Part shown: piece after piece, positions 24,201-37,860 of the stretch | How positions within the stretch are numbered: position 1 is the first letter of the stretch | Layout of the letters: each line of letters begins with the position of its first letter | NCBI RefSeq assembly: GCF_003073045.1 | Contig: NC_037592.1 | Span: 11,808,007-11,872,006, forward strand | Direction: 5' to 3' | DNA length: 64,000 nt | DNA from: Pomacea canaliculata | Taxonomy: Eukaryota; Mollusca; Gastropoda; Architaenioglossa; Ampullariidae | Program-made: the position numbers and the translations under genes | Notes under the pieces: model-generated | What the model was told of the DNA's origin: nothing | What the model saw: only the letters and a program-made list of their open reading frames with translations | Databases searched by the model: none

Positions 24201-27200
24201 CCTATCTCGCCGCAGTCCCAGCTGAAATCAACGCTACTGGCACGAGAACTTCTACTAGAGTCTGACCTAGGAGCACTTGGTAATCGCTCCCATTTTGTTC
24301 TGGTCCTATGATACACAGAGTTCTGGTGAGGTCTAGAATGATGATGAGGGTGATTATGGGCTAGGCTGACTTTTGCTTGTGGCTGTTCAGTTGAGTTTCC
24401 ATTGCCACGTTCTATAAGTTCATGAAGTTTGGAAGTAATGGACTCAAATTCATCCTGAATATCATGCAGTTCTGTCTCTAAGTTTCCAAGTTCTTGGTGG
24501 TTGTGTCTTCGACTTTAATTGCTTCAGATGAAGGCATGTCTAGGTCTGCAACAAATGCCGGTTCACCCAGATGACGGTCCAGACTGCGACTGCGCCTTAT
24601 GTATCGTTGTTGTAAGCCTGGATCTGGTGTGGGAGACCGTGACTTTCCATACTTCTCAGCAAAAGAAGACCACTCTTGAATGCGCTGCATAAGTGATTGC
24701 CGGAAGTGAGTGTCTGACATTCCCAAGTGGCCATGCAACACAGGAGATCGGCCATCTCTGTCTTCATCATCACAGCTCCAGTCCTCCAAACTGCTGTTAA
24801 AGCTGCAGATTGATTCTGATGCATCCAAAGATTGGTCATAGTCAAAGTCATCGCTCCGTGGGCAGCCATGGTGTCTCCTGACAGTCAACAAGTGTGGGTC
24901 AGGGACTCTGCTGCCTGAATGCATCGGAGACGATCTGGAAGATTTTTGAGGTGATAATGATGCATCAAGTTTTTGAACCTGAGAAGAATGATAGCTGAGG
25001 CCTTCAGAACTCTTCTCATGAGCTATATTGACGCAGGACTTTCTGCCAGCTGAAGGACTCGAACCCAATGATCAGCAGTTTTAGCGGAGAAGTACCTTTC
25101 ATTTCGCTCTTTCAGAGAGGATGCAGAGAAGTTCTCCTGTAATGACTGACTGAGACTTTCATCATTCTCTTCCTCAACACACTCTGGCAGAGTCTCAAAT
25201 CCTGACTCTGCAGTTGAGTAAAAGGAATCTCGAATGTTCGCTTCATAAAGAGAGGGATTCAGCTCCGTGGGATTTTGCTCATGTATGTCCCTTTCAGGTA
25301 AGTGTTTTCGCTGGGGTTTTGGCCGAGTACCATGTCTACGAAGTCGAGTGAAATCGGCTGTGGGCTGTGCCTGTCTTTGTGATGGTAAACCTTTACCCCC
25401 AAGCGCGACTCCATATTCGCGTGAGTAGAATACTGAAGGAGTCTTTCCACTGGAGTTGTTGCCCATGGCGCCATCGACAGCACTGTCAGAGGAATCCTGT
25501 ATGTAAAAGATATAACGCATGAATCATATTGCTGCTTGCATTGAAAATTTGTGTGGATTTTTAAAACAAGTTTTGTGACATTATACTTCTGTTGTGTATG
25601 ACGTATGTGAATGTGAACATCTGTGTATAAATGGTGTTTAAAGGCACTTTACAATGATTTAAGTATATAAAAATAGAAGCAGATTTGAATAAATGTTTTT
25701 CCTGAAAACGGTACATGAAAGACCAAGTCTTTGGTACAGTATTAAAGGTATCTATATCACCCATGCATAAACCTGTTCATTTCAAACTAAATCTATTGAC
25801 CTTGTTATTGACCATGAAATACACATTTTATATTAGCAGGTAACTGACCTTACAGCCTGGAAATCCATGATACCTGAATCCAATGTAGAGAGAACACACT
25901 GATGTAGTAATATTAATTTTCTTCTCAAACTTTCTTTTAAACTCAAACAGCAACATTACTGTCCTACAATAACAATCTCTGGTGACTCAAAAGTGAGATT
26001 CAAAATAGGAGAACCCAACTTATGCTGGACAAGATTTTCGAATGACTGCACCAGTTGTGGTGGCTTATAAAAGTCATGTGGTTTCCCAACCACAGAAAGT
26101 ACACTTCGGTCTCACGTGGATTTTACCACTTGTCACAAGGGAATGAAAACGCAGATAATCTTCACATGACGAAGGTCCTGATAACTCAGAGCAGTGACTC
26201 ATTAGGGCCGCTCCTGAAGGTAAGACACCTTGACCTACCCGTGACAGCTATAGGTAGCATCGGGGCAAGGTAAAACAAACAATCCAAGTTGTTAGTTTAT
26301 TTTAATGAGGAGAAAATTAACTATGAGTTCAGACCTAAAAAAAAAAAAAAGTTCCGCAGACACAGGAGAGCATTCACGCCCACCGCTGTTTGATCAGCAG
26401 TCTAGGTGATACTTGTAATCTCCTCGGTTTGTAAGAAAAGAGAGAAGAGAGCATGTGCCTTGCACGTGCGCGCGTGTGTAAAAGCTGAAGTTGAGTTAAC
26501 GGTGAGAGAATTTTTAACTTAAAATTTTTTTGAAAGGGTAATTATACAGTGTCATGACAGCTATTCACTAACTAGTTTCGCTTCCTCCACTGCACGGGAC
26601 GAAAACATTTTGTTGTGAAAGCCACTGAAACCCTTTCAACGGGATTTTTCGGACGTGGTCGTGGTGGTTGGGGATGGGAGGGGAGGGTAGCTCAACAGGA
26701 CAGGTATTGCCCGACAGACCACTTAATTGCTATCAGCGCCAAACGTGTGGGCGGGGTGACTTTATGTCGGGTGTCCAGTCATCTATGTCATCATCAACAT
26801 GTCGGTGCCCGGTGTCAGTGACTTTATTGGCCACGCACAGAGCAAACGAGGTCAGGTAGCGAGTGGAGTCAACAACAACGATCACATGGCATGACGGTGT
26901 TTTATTTACAAAGACGTATATCGCCATGACCGAATGAGTCTTCACTGGAGGTCCGTGTCACGCAGTGTGCGCCACAACGTCTATCAACGTCTACCTACTA
27001 TCCGTGTATAAATTACAGGTGCGTGTCAACAGCTGTCGAACGACTCACTGGTGTATTTACGTTCGCGGTTTAACCAGCTATACTATGTCTGCCAGACAAA
27101 ACAACCCAAACGATGGCTCTTGAGCAGTTTGAACAAGGACGAACACAGTAAGGAAACCCCACTTCTGTTGGACATTGTAAATCATGGCACTTGAACCATC

Positions 27201-30200
27201 CCTAACACCCTGCTTCCTTAATTTATTGAAAATAGGACTGAGTGAGACCCAAATATTCAGTGCCTGCTAACAATGGAAAGACACAACACCACTGTTCTGG
27301 TAAAGGTTTAGTGCAGGCATGATGGTTTAATTCTTTTTTTTCATTAAGGACTAGGTAAAGCTTACTTAGTGCAAGGTAAATGTTTTCCAAAATGTGTCTG
27401 AACATTCCACCTTTTTAAGATGCTCTTTTGACAAACATCACCATGTTCAGAAAGCGGTCAACAGCATGAATTCTACATGGATAAAGCATCAACAGGAGCT
27501 GGGATCATACGTTAATTAGGAGTATCTGTGTACAAAGTGTCATCAGCAATTTGTCCTCTTTCTGTGAATAGTGTATAACATTTGCAGCAGTATTACCAAA
27601 AACGTAAAAGCACTTGAGAAGTGCTGTCAAAAACAACATTCTGGATTTAATTCACTTCCCAAATGCAATACTTTCGATACTGGCAGAAATAATCAGCAAG
27701 GGCAGAAAATATGATCGTATAACCTTCCCTGGAACAGAAGATTTATTACAGTTACAATCTCCTTTCACTGAACCACAGTTTGCATGGAAGACTTGCAATT
27801 TTGCATCCTAGAACAACTGGATTTGTGAGAAGGTAGAGTAGACTGATGCATACACTGCCAGGCAGGTTTCCTAAAGAGTCATAGACAAAGTATCCTGCTA
27901 TCTCACTATGGAAACAGAATAATAAGAAACTACAGCAAAATGAAATGGCAGCCCCACAGAATACACTTGAGTAAACGAGAACAGAAGAAACAAAACAGCA
28001 TTTATGTTTGAAATTTTACATACTACAGACATTGGTCAAAGGAAGATATATACTTAAAGTTTCTAAAACAAATATGGCCTGGTCTGCAAATAATGACTAC
28101 AATCCTTTCAGAAAGAAGACAAGGACTTGCGATGTGTCAAATCTCGTGAACTAAATATTCTGTAAAAATATTCTGCTCATGAAATACTTAAAAAAAAGTT
28201 TAAATTAACAGCAAAAAGTGAGGAAGTGATCCACAACAAAGATTTCAATAAAGCAATTATGTTTTCAATGAGATGTTCAATGCATTTCTGTTTGCACTTC
28301 ATCTGTCAACAGTTAAGCCTATGTATCCTAAATGACACTTCTCATAGAAATGCTGCAATGAACTCTTCCTTTGTCTAAGAGTTTCATCCAAGAAACATCA
28401 TTTCTCTCACATTACTGGGGGCATGCTAGGAATAAAATGGACAGCAGCTGCATTCACAAAGCTGAAGGAGTGACTGCATGGTTGTGAGTCATTCATGCAC
28501 ACCAAGCAATCATTGGCAGGCTCTGTGCCCCTCACAGCGGCCTTGAGGCATTGTACTCAGGTCTGGGGGAAATATCGATACACAACACAGTGGAGGCCAC
28601 TCATGGCGTACACTTTACCAGCTAATGTGACAGCAAAGCTGCTTGAACAGACTGGAGGACTGTAACTTCCCCAAAAGCTCCTGCATCTTAGACTATAAGT
28701 CATCATCATTTCCTCCCTTCTGTTGTCTCATGTTGTTAATAATTTTTTGGTACATTGTACATCAGCACAATGATAAATTCTGACACCTATCAGAACACCC
28801 AAAAATTAAAAAATATATTTTTCATAACTGATGCAAAGTTGTGCACCATATTTAAGCTGGTTACACAATACTGCTAGCAAAATACTAATATTATTATTGT
28901 ACACAGTATTACTAAATGTGTAGTAAATATTTAACTGGCAAGTAGATACTTTTAAGTTAAAAAAAAAAATCAAAACCCAAACTAATAAATATTTACACCA
29001 GTGTTTTGTGAGAACACACATCCCATCTCTGTTGATGTTTGAAGTTTCCTCTTTCAGCACACAGCAGGAAATAGCTTGTTTGCAGTGAGAACACTGTCAA
29101 CATGCCTTCTCATGAATCTCATCACAGCTATTCAGTCTATCAGGAAGGCCCTTTCCAGCCTCTTTTTATAGTACAGCAATACACTACAGTGTATGACAGC
29201 ATACTTCGTAATACTGGTTTGAATATGCGTATGAGGCAAAGAGACTGGTGTCCTGTAGCACATTGGTCAAATCAAGCGATCCACTTCACTTCATAACTCA
29301 CCAAATTATGAGCGTTGACTGATTTCCATTGTGTTTAAGTCAACCTCAGTGCACTCAGGGTTTGAAAAATAAAAACCTCTACAATTTTGTCTAAGGGGAT
29401 TGTTTTTAGCATGAAGAGCTATTCTCTAGCATGCAGAAATTTTTAATCTCTTTTCAGGTTCAAGGCTTATTACTTCAGTGAGTTCAACATTTCCCCTGCC
29501 CATCCAGTAGTCATGGGAACCTTATTTATTTGGAAGCATAAAAGAGAATGAGAGGGTTGGGATCTGCTTTCCACATGTCATGCTCTTGATATAGAGAACC
29601 ATTTACAATTAGGCAAAGGGACCCTTCATATATGCCTTTTACCAACATGTCTTCAAGAGACTAAGTCTTTCTTTAAACATAATGTTAGCAACTTTCATTA
29701 TTATTGCATGCATCATATATTTCTGGAACATTAAGTTCTGCATACTCACAACTAAAATCTTCTGGTCACTGGAACTAGCTTTGTCTGAACCGTCCTGGTC
29801 CTTATATAGGAAAGGCCGGATATACTGCTGGTATAGACGATGTATCAGTAGTGTTCCTAGACCCACTCCAAGGCTCAGTATACACACCACTCCTGCTGCC
29901 TTCACTGAAATGCAAAATAAAAAGGCCAAACGGTCAAAGGCATCTATTTTTCTATGAATTATGCAGGCCTTTAAAACAACACCCCCTACCCTCCACCAAG
30001 AAAACCAACAAACAAAACAAAAAAACAGAAGTACATGTACCTATCTTGTACTCATCATGTATCTAAATCATATGTGTGCTTATTTATATACTTTATGTAC
30101 ATTATACTCATTTTTTATCACATGCACACAAGTCTCTCACACATGCTTACTGAGTTTGCATAGTTGAGTATGTACAGATAATGTCTTTCACCAAAACTCT

Positions 30201-32334
30201 CCATCCTAGTCTAGAAACATCTTTCCCACTAACACACAGAAAAAAAGGTAGGGGAGCAGTTTAATGCAGTTGAGAATAGAACTGCAGGATGCATAGCTGC
30301 CAACCTATGTGGCAATATTCTACTTGAAGTAATATGTTATAGCCATGCCATTCTATAATGTCAATGTAATAACTTAAACATTTTGACCTTTTAAAAACAC
30401 AATTCAGAGAAAAATATGAAAACTTCACCTGCTAGCCACCATGTGAAACTGACTCTTTGCCTCCCAAGGAATTTCATTTCTGTTAATGATGTGTAAGTTT
30501 AGTTGTCTTACTTGACAATATTTCACAAACCTATTCACCGCTCATGTTCTGGCCAGGGAATGACGTGCTACACTTGTAAGTGAACTAACGCAAGTGGGAC
30601 AATGAACATCTGTTGCAGCTATCAGCTGTCAGTCTGTGCAAAACATTGATTATTTTCTGTTATCAGTGGATAACTTCAAACTATTGCTATTAAAAAAAAT
30701 TCTTAGCCTTCATTTCCTACCAATGAAAAATCCCATAATATAAAACTGCTTCATACGTGATTAAATCTGATAAAGAATTACTGTACCATACTGGCTTTGG
30801 ACTTATATGTTTAAGTTTATGCTGCTGACCAAGATGAGAATTCTAGCACTGTTATTAGCTCAGAAATGTACTGACTGCACCTAGCTATCCCCAAAAATAT
30901 TTTTTCTAGAAAATTAAGAAGTCATTTTATACCACATGCAACAAAAAACACAATTGTGAAAGGTATATTTTAAAGGTGTCTTTACTTATGGGTCATTGAT
31001 AAAGCCTAATTTAAAATAAAACACATATACAACACATATATACATGTTGAAGCATTAAAACAAAACCTTATATCTACAGTGTTACCTTACACAGCAAAAT
31101 GCTTACAAACATCAACTACATCCCTGCCTCTCATTGTGCACGAATCAAGGGTGATTTGCATCTTTATATTACATTTACATGTGATTTACATTTACTTAAG
31201 ATAAATCTGGACGAGGTCATCATAGGATGCATGAGATCAGCATAATGATTTTACAACATGAAATGTTCACGTACCCTGTGCTACTGTCCTAGCAATCATG
31301 GTCTGATGTGTACTGTTACATGACCCATAATTCATCATCTGCATTGTTTACACAATAAACACACACACAGTGAAATTATTTGGTACCTTGCGACGACTAC
31401 GATCGCAATGATGATATTTCCTTTCACATCGGTGCGATTCTCCCATCTGAGCTGCTCATGCATGTAATCTGATGCTATTATTATCAACTTATTAACGCTG
31501 AACAAAAACCATCTATCAAACCGAAGAAATGGTGGACAGTTTGGGTGTTATAACAACATTCCTTCATCTAAGTGCGTTGTTTACGTTATCATAAAACCAA
31601 GCTGCTGAGCTGAGCAATTGTATTTGCGGAAACCAATTCCAGACTCAGCTACTCTGGATCCTTCGATGAGAAAAAAGTGGAAACGAGAAATGCAAACATA
31701 ATTTTCATTCCTGGAAGTTTGCAAGATGCACAGAGGCAGCACCAGTGAGGTGAAATGATTGTAACGGTGTTAACAGGCAGCGAACTGACTCAACGCCGCC
31801 CATCGCAAACGCACCGTGATTATGCTTAGCAGCATTATCATTGCGGCACGCGGGCACACGGCCTTCTCGCCACCACACAACAACAACAGTAAACAGAAGC
31901 CGCGGTTTAGAAACAGTAAAGAGGGGCTGGGCTCAAATAATAATAACAAGAGATGGGGGTCAAGATGGAAGTGATACACACAGGCAAGTTTGCCTAGATG
32001 CGGACGATGCAGATTTTTTAGGGAGGGGAACATCCTCAAAACGGGTATAACGGTTGTCTGATTCGGTGCGTTTGCGCTGACATTCAAAGAGAAGGGCATC
32101 CTCTAGTTCTCTAGCTCCATCAGGTAACTTACCATCTCCCAGATCAAGCTTGACTGTGGTGCCGCGATACGCGAAGTAAAGCACCAGTCGTTTCTTGTAA
32201 GGAAACTTGCTGACAAATTTCACCACTTCATGATAGATGGCTGAAATTGTGTCCCACGAAGGTGGCAGAAGTGCCAATGTCCCCAAGCTGGCCGTCTCTT
32301 TCCTCTGACACTGCTGCCATCCATGGAACTCCAT
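21205..32334 (-). CDS. OTULIN-like: OTULIN/OTULINL-family deubiquitinase with N-terminal membrane helix, seven coding exons
   Basis: Coding exons in transcript order: 32133-32334, 29750-29904, 24085-25496, 22933-23039, 22254-22538, 21591-21863 and 21205-21378 (stop TGA 21205-21207). All junctions are GT/AG and all boundary phases match. The last four exons form the OTU-type catalytic domain. IRGDNYCALR holds the catalytic Cys, LFARDTSSN and NPIGDSAGMDQ match the family core, and EDDRHYNVPV near the C-terminus supplies the His and Asn of the triad. Family members hydrolyse Met1-linked (linear) ubiquitin chains and restrain NF-kB signalling. Exon 2 encodes a hydrophobic segment (KAAGVVCILSLGVGLGTLLI), a likely membrane anchor as in vertebrate OTULINL, which has lost the catalytic Cys. 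A large low-complexity linker exon separates anchor and catalytic domain. It contains two frame breaks, described as findings. Repairing them would give about 869 aa, far longer than human OTULIN (about 350). The protein ends VPVP and lacks OTULIN's C-terminal PDZ-binding tail. The first-exon assignment rests on phase and a strong GTAAGT donor. Confidence 0.87.
24085..25496 (-). other. Giant disordered-linker exon of the OTULIN-like gene, with two frame breaks
   Basis: The exon starts after TTTTACATACAG at 25496 (reading DSSDSAVDG) and ends at 24085 before GTATCT. Open reading passes through three frames: the first to a stop at 25023-25025, the second from about 25073 to a stop at 24478-24480, the third from about 24515 to the donor. 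Each step is equivalent to one missing base. The length of 1412 nt is two short of what the flanking exon phases need, which fits exactly two missing bases. The product is Ser/Arg/Asp/His-rich and lacks a folded domain, except a possible short coiled coil around NLETELHDIQDEFESITSK. Confidence 0.75.
29750..29904 (-). other. Membrane-anchor exon of the OTULIN-like gene
   Basis: The exon begins after TTTGCATTTCAG and ends before GTGAGTATG. It takes one base from the previous exon and ends in phase 0, matching both neighbours. About 20 uncharged residues run from VKAAGVV to TLLI and are followed by HR and other basic residues, as expected of a single helix with a cytosolic positive flank. The rest is hydrophilic (KDQDGSDKASSSDQ). 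Confidence 0.75.
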
Positions 32335-32344
32335 GTTGGACCAC

Positions 32345-32401
32345 TCACTGCTGTGCTATTGATCCAGGCCCAGGGAGGGCCCCACTGCTGGCCCGCTCCA
32401 T
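32345..32401 (-). promoter_or_regulatory. Upstream ORF (18 codons) in the OTULIN-like 5' leader
   Basis: An ATG in strong context (AAAATGG) at 32401-32399 opens a short frame that stops at TGA 32345-32347, shortly before the main ATG at 32334 (AACATGG). If the transcript starts upstream of 32401, this uORF would be translated first and reduce initiation at the main start. The transcription start is not known. A GTGAGT at the end of the uORF also resembles a donor, but its phase does not fit the next exon. Confidence 0.45.
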
Positions 32402-33940
32402 TTTGAAGGCAGGGGCGCTAGCGTCTGGAAGGAAGTGTCAGGAAGAGATGAGGTCACCACAAAGATGCAGACGGTGAACAAAAATGCTTTCTACCAGTTC
32501 AAAAGACGAATTAGCCATGACAGAAAGTGCACTAAAAGATTTGATGATGTAGCTTTAAGATGAGAAAATTGGAAACACATTATATAAAAAAATGTATAAA
32601 CAAATATTTAACATTTCAGATGTGCATTCCTGTGGTCTAGTACATTTCGTTACATCTCGATTTCATCGACACCTTCCAAACCATCGTCTATGCACATCTC
32701 CTTCATGTATATTCTGAAGGTTATAGACTGAATTCAGTGCCTCTTTTCCAAGACAGCATCTCTATAGTATACGAGTATATATATATATGACTAAGTGATC
32801 GATTTACATGGGCTATAGACCTAGGCAGGCATAACATATACAAATGGTTTCTATCTGTATGCGTGACCGGCCAAAAACCGATCAGTGACAGCTAGAATCT
32901 GATCAAGACAGTTGTGATATGAGAGATTGCTTGCTGAACTTAATTGGATTTTTGTTGTTCTTGTGTGTGATGTTGCCTCTCTTTCTCTTTGTGCGCTCGC
33001 ATGCTAAGGACAAAAGCAGTTCAAATTATGTAACCTGTACGCGTTACATATTTTGAACCGAATATTATGTAGCTTGATTTCCTTTTTTTTAAAATTTATT
33101 TTATTTATTATTATTATTTTATTTTTTTTTTTGCACACGTAAGATGGCCTGAATGTGTATATATATCCTTATCCAAACCCTTTATCAAAAATACTTGAAT
33201 ATGAATAATAATTATTAATAGACCAACAGGATATATATATATGTGACTAAAATCATATAATGAAATATAGAAACGATCAGTGAGAGTTATATACAAATAC
33301 ATGTATGAATTATATATAGACGCGATCGAGTGAGATATATAGCTATAAGCAAATATAATGCATTATATAGATAGTTACAAGTGAGATCGAGCTATAAACA
33401 AAAATAATATTTTTCACTCGCTGGACCCACGCTCGATCGAAACAGCGATTATTTTACGAAGTGAAGCGAGGGAAAAAATGTGTTACGGTTAACGAATGTT
33501 AATAAGCGTACCGTGCACTTCCTTACACTGTATACGTGCCAGGCACTGCTCTATGCAACGAGGCTGCCAGGAAACACATTCAATGAGTGAGAGCGTGACG
33601 CCTACGCGTCTAGAACGATCGACTCATTTATTCGATAACAGGGTCCGATCGAGCTTTTTAATGTGAACTCACCAAAATGTCGAGTCGTTTAACTTCCTTG
33701 AGTTGAATCCATGCACTGTCATTATTGCATCTCAGTATTGTTTATATGTTATTCCAAAAAAACAAAAAGAGAAGTTAAGATAAGCTGTTTACTATCGATC
33801 AAAGCTGTCATCGACCAAGGGGAACATCCGCGTACTGTTTGCTCAAACTCACTCAACCGGGTTGAGGGTTGGCGGGTAGGAGAGAAAAAGACGTTATAGA
33901 TCATTCTTATATACATTTATTTGTGCTCTTATCCTCAACT
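32402..33940. other. No gene recognised; presumed promoter flank of the OTULIN-like gene and intergenic DNA
   Basis: The proximal part (to about 32470) is GC-richer, in keeping with a promoter. The remainder is AT-rich with TA runs near 32779 and 33230. A cluster of GATCGA/CGATCG words lies between about 33320 and 33660. Confidence 0.45.
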
Positions 33941-34012
33941 GGTCCCATGGTGTAATGGTTAGCACTCTGGACTTTGAATCCAGCGATCCGAGTTCAAATC
34001 TCGGTGGGACCT
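33941..34012 (+). tRNA. tRNA-Gln (anticodon UUG)
   Basis: The 72-nt gene folds as a standard cloverleaf. The acceptor stem pairs GGTCCCA with TGGGACC and has discriminator T at 34012. The A box is TGGTGTAATGGTTAGCA. The anticodon loop is CTTTGAA within CTGGA/TCCAG, giving anticodon TTG. The B box is AGTTCAAATCTC. No intron. A Pol III terminator (TTTTT) follows at 34014-34018. No CCA is encoded, as expected for a eukaryotic nuclear tRNA. The sequence is almost identical to vertebrate tRNA-Gln. Confidence 0.97.
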
Positions 34013-34660
34013 CTTTTTGTTTGGAATTTTTATCCTGTATATGAAATATGTTTTATTGCAAAACTTACCCAAAAGAACACCAAAAATTTTTACATATGTA
34101 TATTTTCAAGTGTGTTGCAAGTTCAGTCTCATCACACTGAACTGAAATATACCATTTGGTTTTTTTAAACCTGCAATTTTTTTGAATTGGTACACTGCAA
34201 GACACATCTTCAATGAACTATCAACATTTGATAACCCCTTATTTCTAACTTTCTAAGATTAAAAAGGAAAATTACATATTCTGGGTCTAGTAGTATGTCA
34301 TATTTTTGGTCATCACAAATTGCAGCAGTTTCTGTCTGGTACCCAGACTAGTTAACTCACATGATAATAAATGCAAAATTTGTAAAGTGCGTACTCACAC
34401 TTCTAAGGAGTATGCACTTAGCACATAACATGGATAATATGAGGGACAGGAAAACAAAAAACATTTGAGACTATAAAAGAATAAACAGTACTAAAGTAGA
34501 ATAAAATCAAATACAAAAAACGCAAAGAACCAATAACTAGAGCTGAGAGTAACATATTACAAAAAGGTGTGAAAAAGGACTAGCATGGTGGGAAAGGGTG
34601 CTAGGAGTGATGTTTATGGAAGAGGAGCATTTTGTCCACCTTTAAAGGGTTCAATAGTGG
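34013..34660. other. No gene recognised between tRNA-Gln and the LINE remnant
   Basis: AT-rich sequence with the tRNA terminator at its left end and no coding signal. Confidence 0.55.
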
Positions 34661-35265
34661 ATTTTTTACTTGCAGACAACAGAGGGTGTATATAATTATT
34701 CTGATATTGTTGTTACAAGCACTGGTTCCCCACAAAGCTGTTGTCTATCACCCTATTGTTTATCATGTACACAGACAGCTGAGGAATTACAGAGAACATC
34801 TTCCCTGTTAAGTTCTCTGATGACACTGCACTGTTAACTCTTTTGCAGGAACATGAGAAAGATCATGGTAATGCCTTAACAAATTTTGTACAGTGGTGCG
34901 ACAAGAACTTTCTGGAGTTAAATGTAAACAAAGAAGTAAAGATAGACTTCAGGAGAATAAAAGATTTTGATTGCCAGCTCAAATGGAATTTAAACACCGA
35001 ACACATTGTTAAACATGACCAACATAGAATGCACCTTCATTTTCTCAATAGTTTTTCAGTTAGTCAAGCAATCTTAGGCCACTTCTACCAGCCATTTATC
35101 CTTATCATTTGTATGCTGGTTTTGCAATCGCTCTGTCCGTGATAGGAACAGCATTGTTCACATCTCTTGTAAGATAGTTGGTGTCAGAGGGATTTAGCTT
35201 TTGTGGTCAACAGTTAGGAAAGCTTCATGCATTTAGCCTATGCTTGAACATGTACTAACGAGAGA
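34660..35265 (+). mobile_element. Non-LTR retrotransposon (LINE) remnant, reverse-transcriptase C-terminal half
   Basis: Broken plus-strand frames keep RT landmarks in order. A degenerate GVPQGC-type motif (TGSPQSCCLSP, about 34720-34755) is followed by KFSDDTALL (the FADD catalytic motif, about 34810-34830), then WCDKNFLELNVNK and DFRR. Farther on come FYQPF and a block resembling the RT thumb (RNSIVHISCKIVGVRG, about 35145-35190). Stops and frame changes separate the blocks, so it is inactive. The order and spacing fit fish- and mollusc-type LINEs whose RT has WC..N.L.LN.KT and VDFR. Confidence 0.8.
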
Positions 35266-35970
35266 ATTTAAATTACTAAGCTCAGTAAATGCTATTCCAT
35301 GCCAATATGCAAAAGTAACAGACACCTGAATTGTTTGTGCCATCTACTTAACCGCAGATGAAGTGTCAGTGGGATGTCATGCACACATGATCATTCTTTA
35401 TGCAAGTTGTTTAATGGTATATCTAAAATTTGCCGCGCTGCTGTACATCTTGAAGCTGCACCTGTTTTTAACTTAGAGCACCTTCCCATGTTTAAATTGC
35501 CCACTGGGACCAGTAAAGTTGATCATTGTATTTGAAATCTCAAAAGTTTGTCAAATAATGGATTTCTAGCTCCTCAAACGATATTTATACAATAGCACTT
35601 GCATAATCACACAAATCAGAGCATCAAACCACCTCCTCATCAAAATCCTAGGCTTATTTTTCATGCAGCAGGCCTTCCATCAGCATTTACACTCAAGGAA
35701 TCAGTACCCAGCCTGTGTATTTTCTGAAAGGACAGCACTAAATTTTACTTCGATTTTTTTAAGCTTGATATCCGCACTGTTATAACTTTATTCAAGAGTA
35801 ATTTTTTAATTTCTTTTACAGCTAGGTAAGGTCATTTGCATGCAAAAATAAAAGCATAAGTTTGTAAGATTAGCCCCAAAAAGCTTTTAAATATATATAA
35901 AAAGCAATTTCAAGAGACATTCATCATTCACTCACAAATCAACAAGTCACAATTCCAATTGCCCAACAGT
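35266..35970. other. No gene recognised; possible LINE tail and RPL15 downstream flank
   Basis: No intact frame. Its start may contain further degraded LINE 3' sequence. Confidence 0.45.
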
Positions 35971-35972
35971 AT

Positions 35973-35978
35973 TTTATT
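35973..35978 (-). terminator. Poly(A) signal of the RPL15 gene
   Basis: AATAAA on the minus strand, about ten bases after the RPL15 stop codon. A very short 3' UTR is usual for ribosomal protein genes. Confidence 0.7.
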
Positions 35979-35988
35979 AAAATAAAGA

Positions 35989-37805
<1,817 letters not shown>

Positions 37806-37860
37806 CTTGCCCTGCAACAAAGATGAAAAAGGAAGTAGTAAGCGGGCTTCCGGTCTGGGC
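37806..37860 (-). promoter_or_regulatory. RPL15 core promoter and 5'TOP leader exon
   Basis: On the minus strand a pyrimidine run CTTCCTTTTTC (37825-37835) fits a 5' terminal oligopyrimidine start, with the C at 37835 the likely first base. The leader ends CAAG at 37806 before GTGAGT. Just upstream, CCGGAAGC (37846-37853) is an ETS/GABP-type site, common in ribosomal protein promoters. TOP mRNAs are translated under growth (mTOR/LARP1) control; that is family knowledge and not visible here. Confidence 0.75.

Noticed and set aside
31980..32132. Continuation of the first OTULIN-like exon past the donor
   Set aside because: The frame stays open for about 50 more codons, but the strong GTAAGT donor at 32132 has exactly the phase needed by the membrane exon, while later GT sites are weak.
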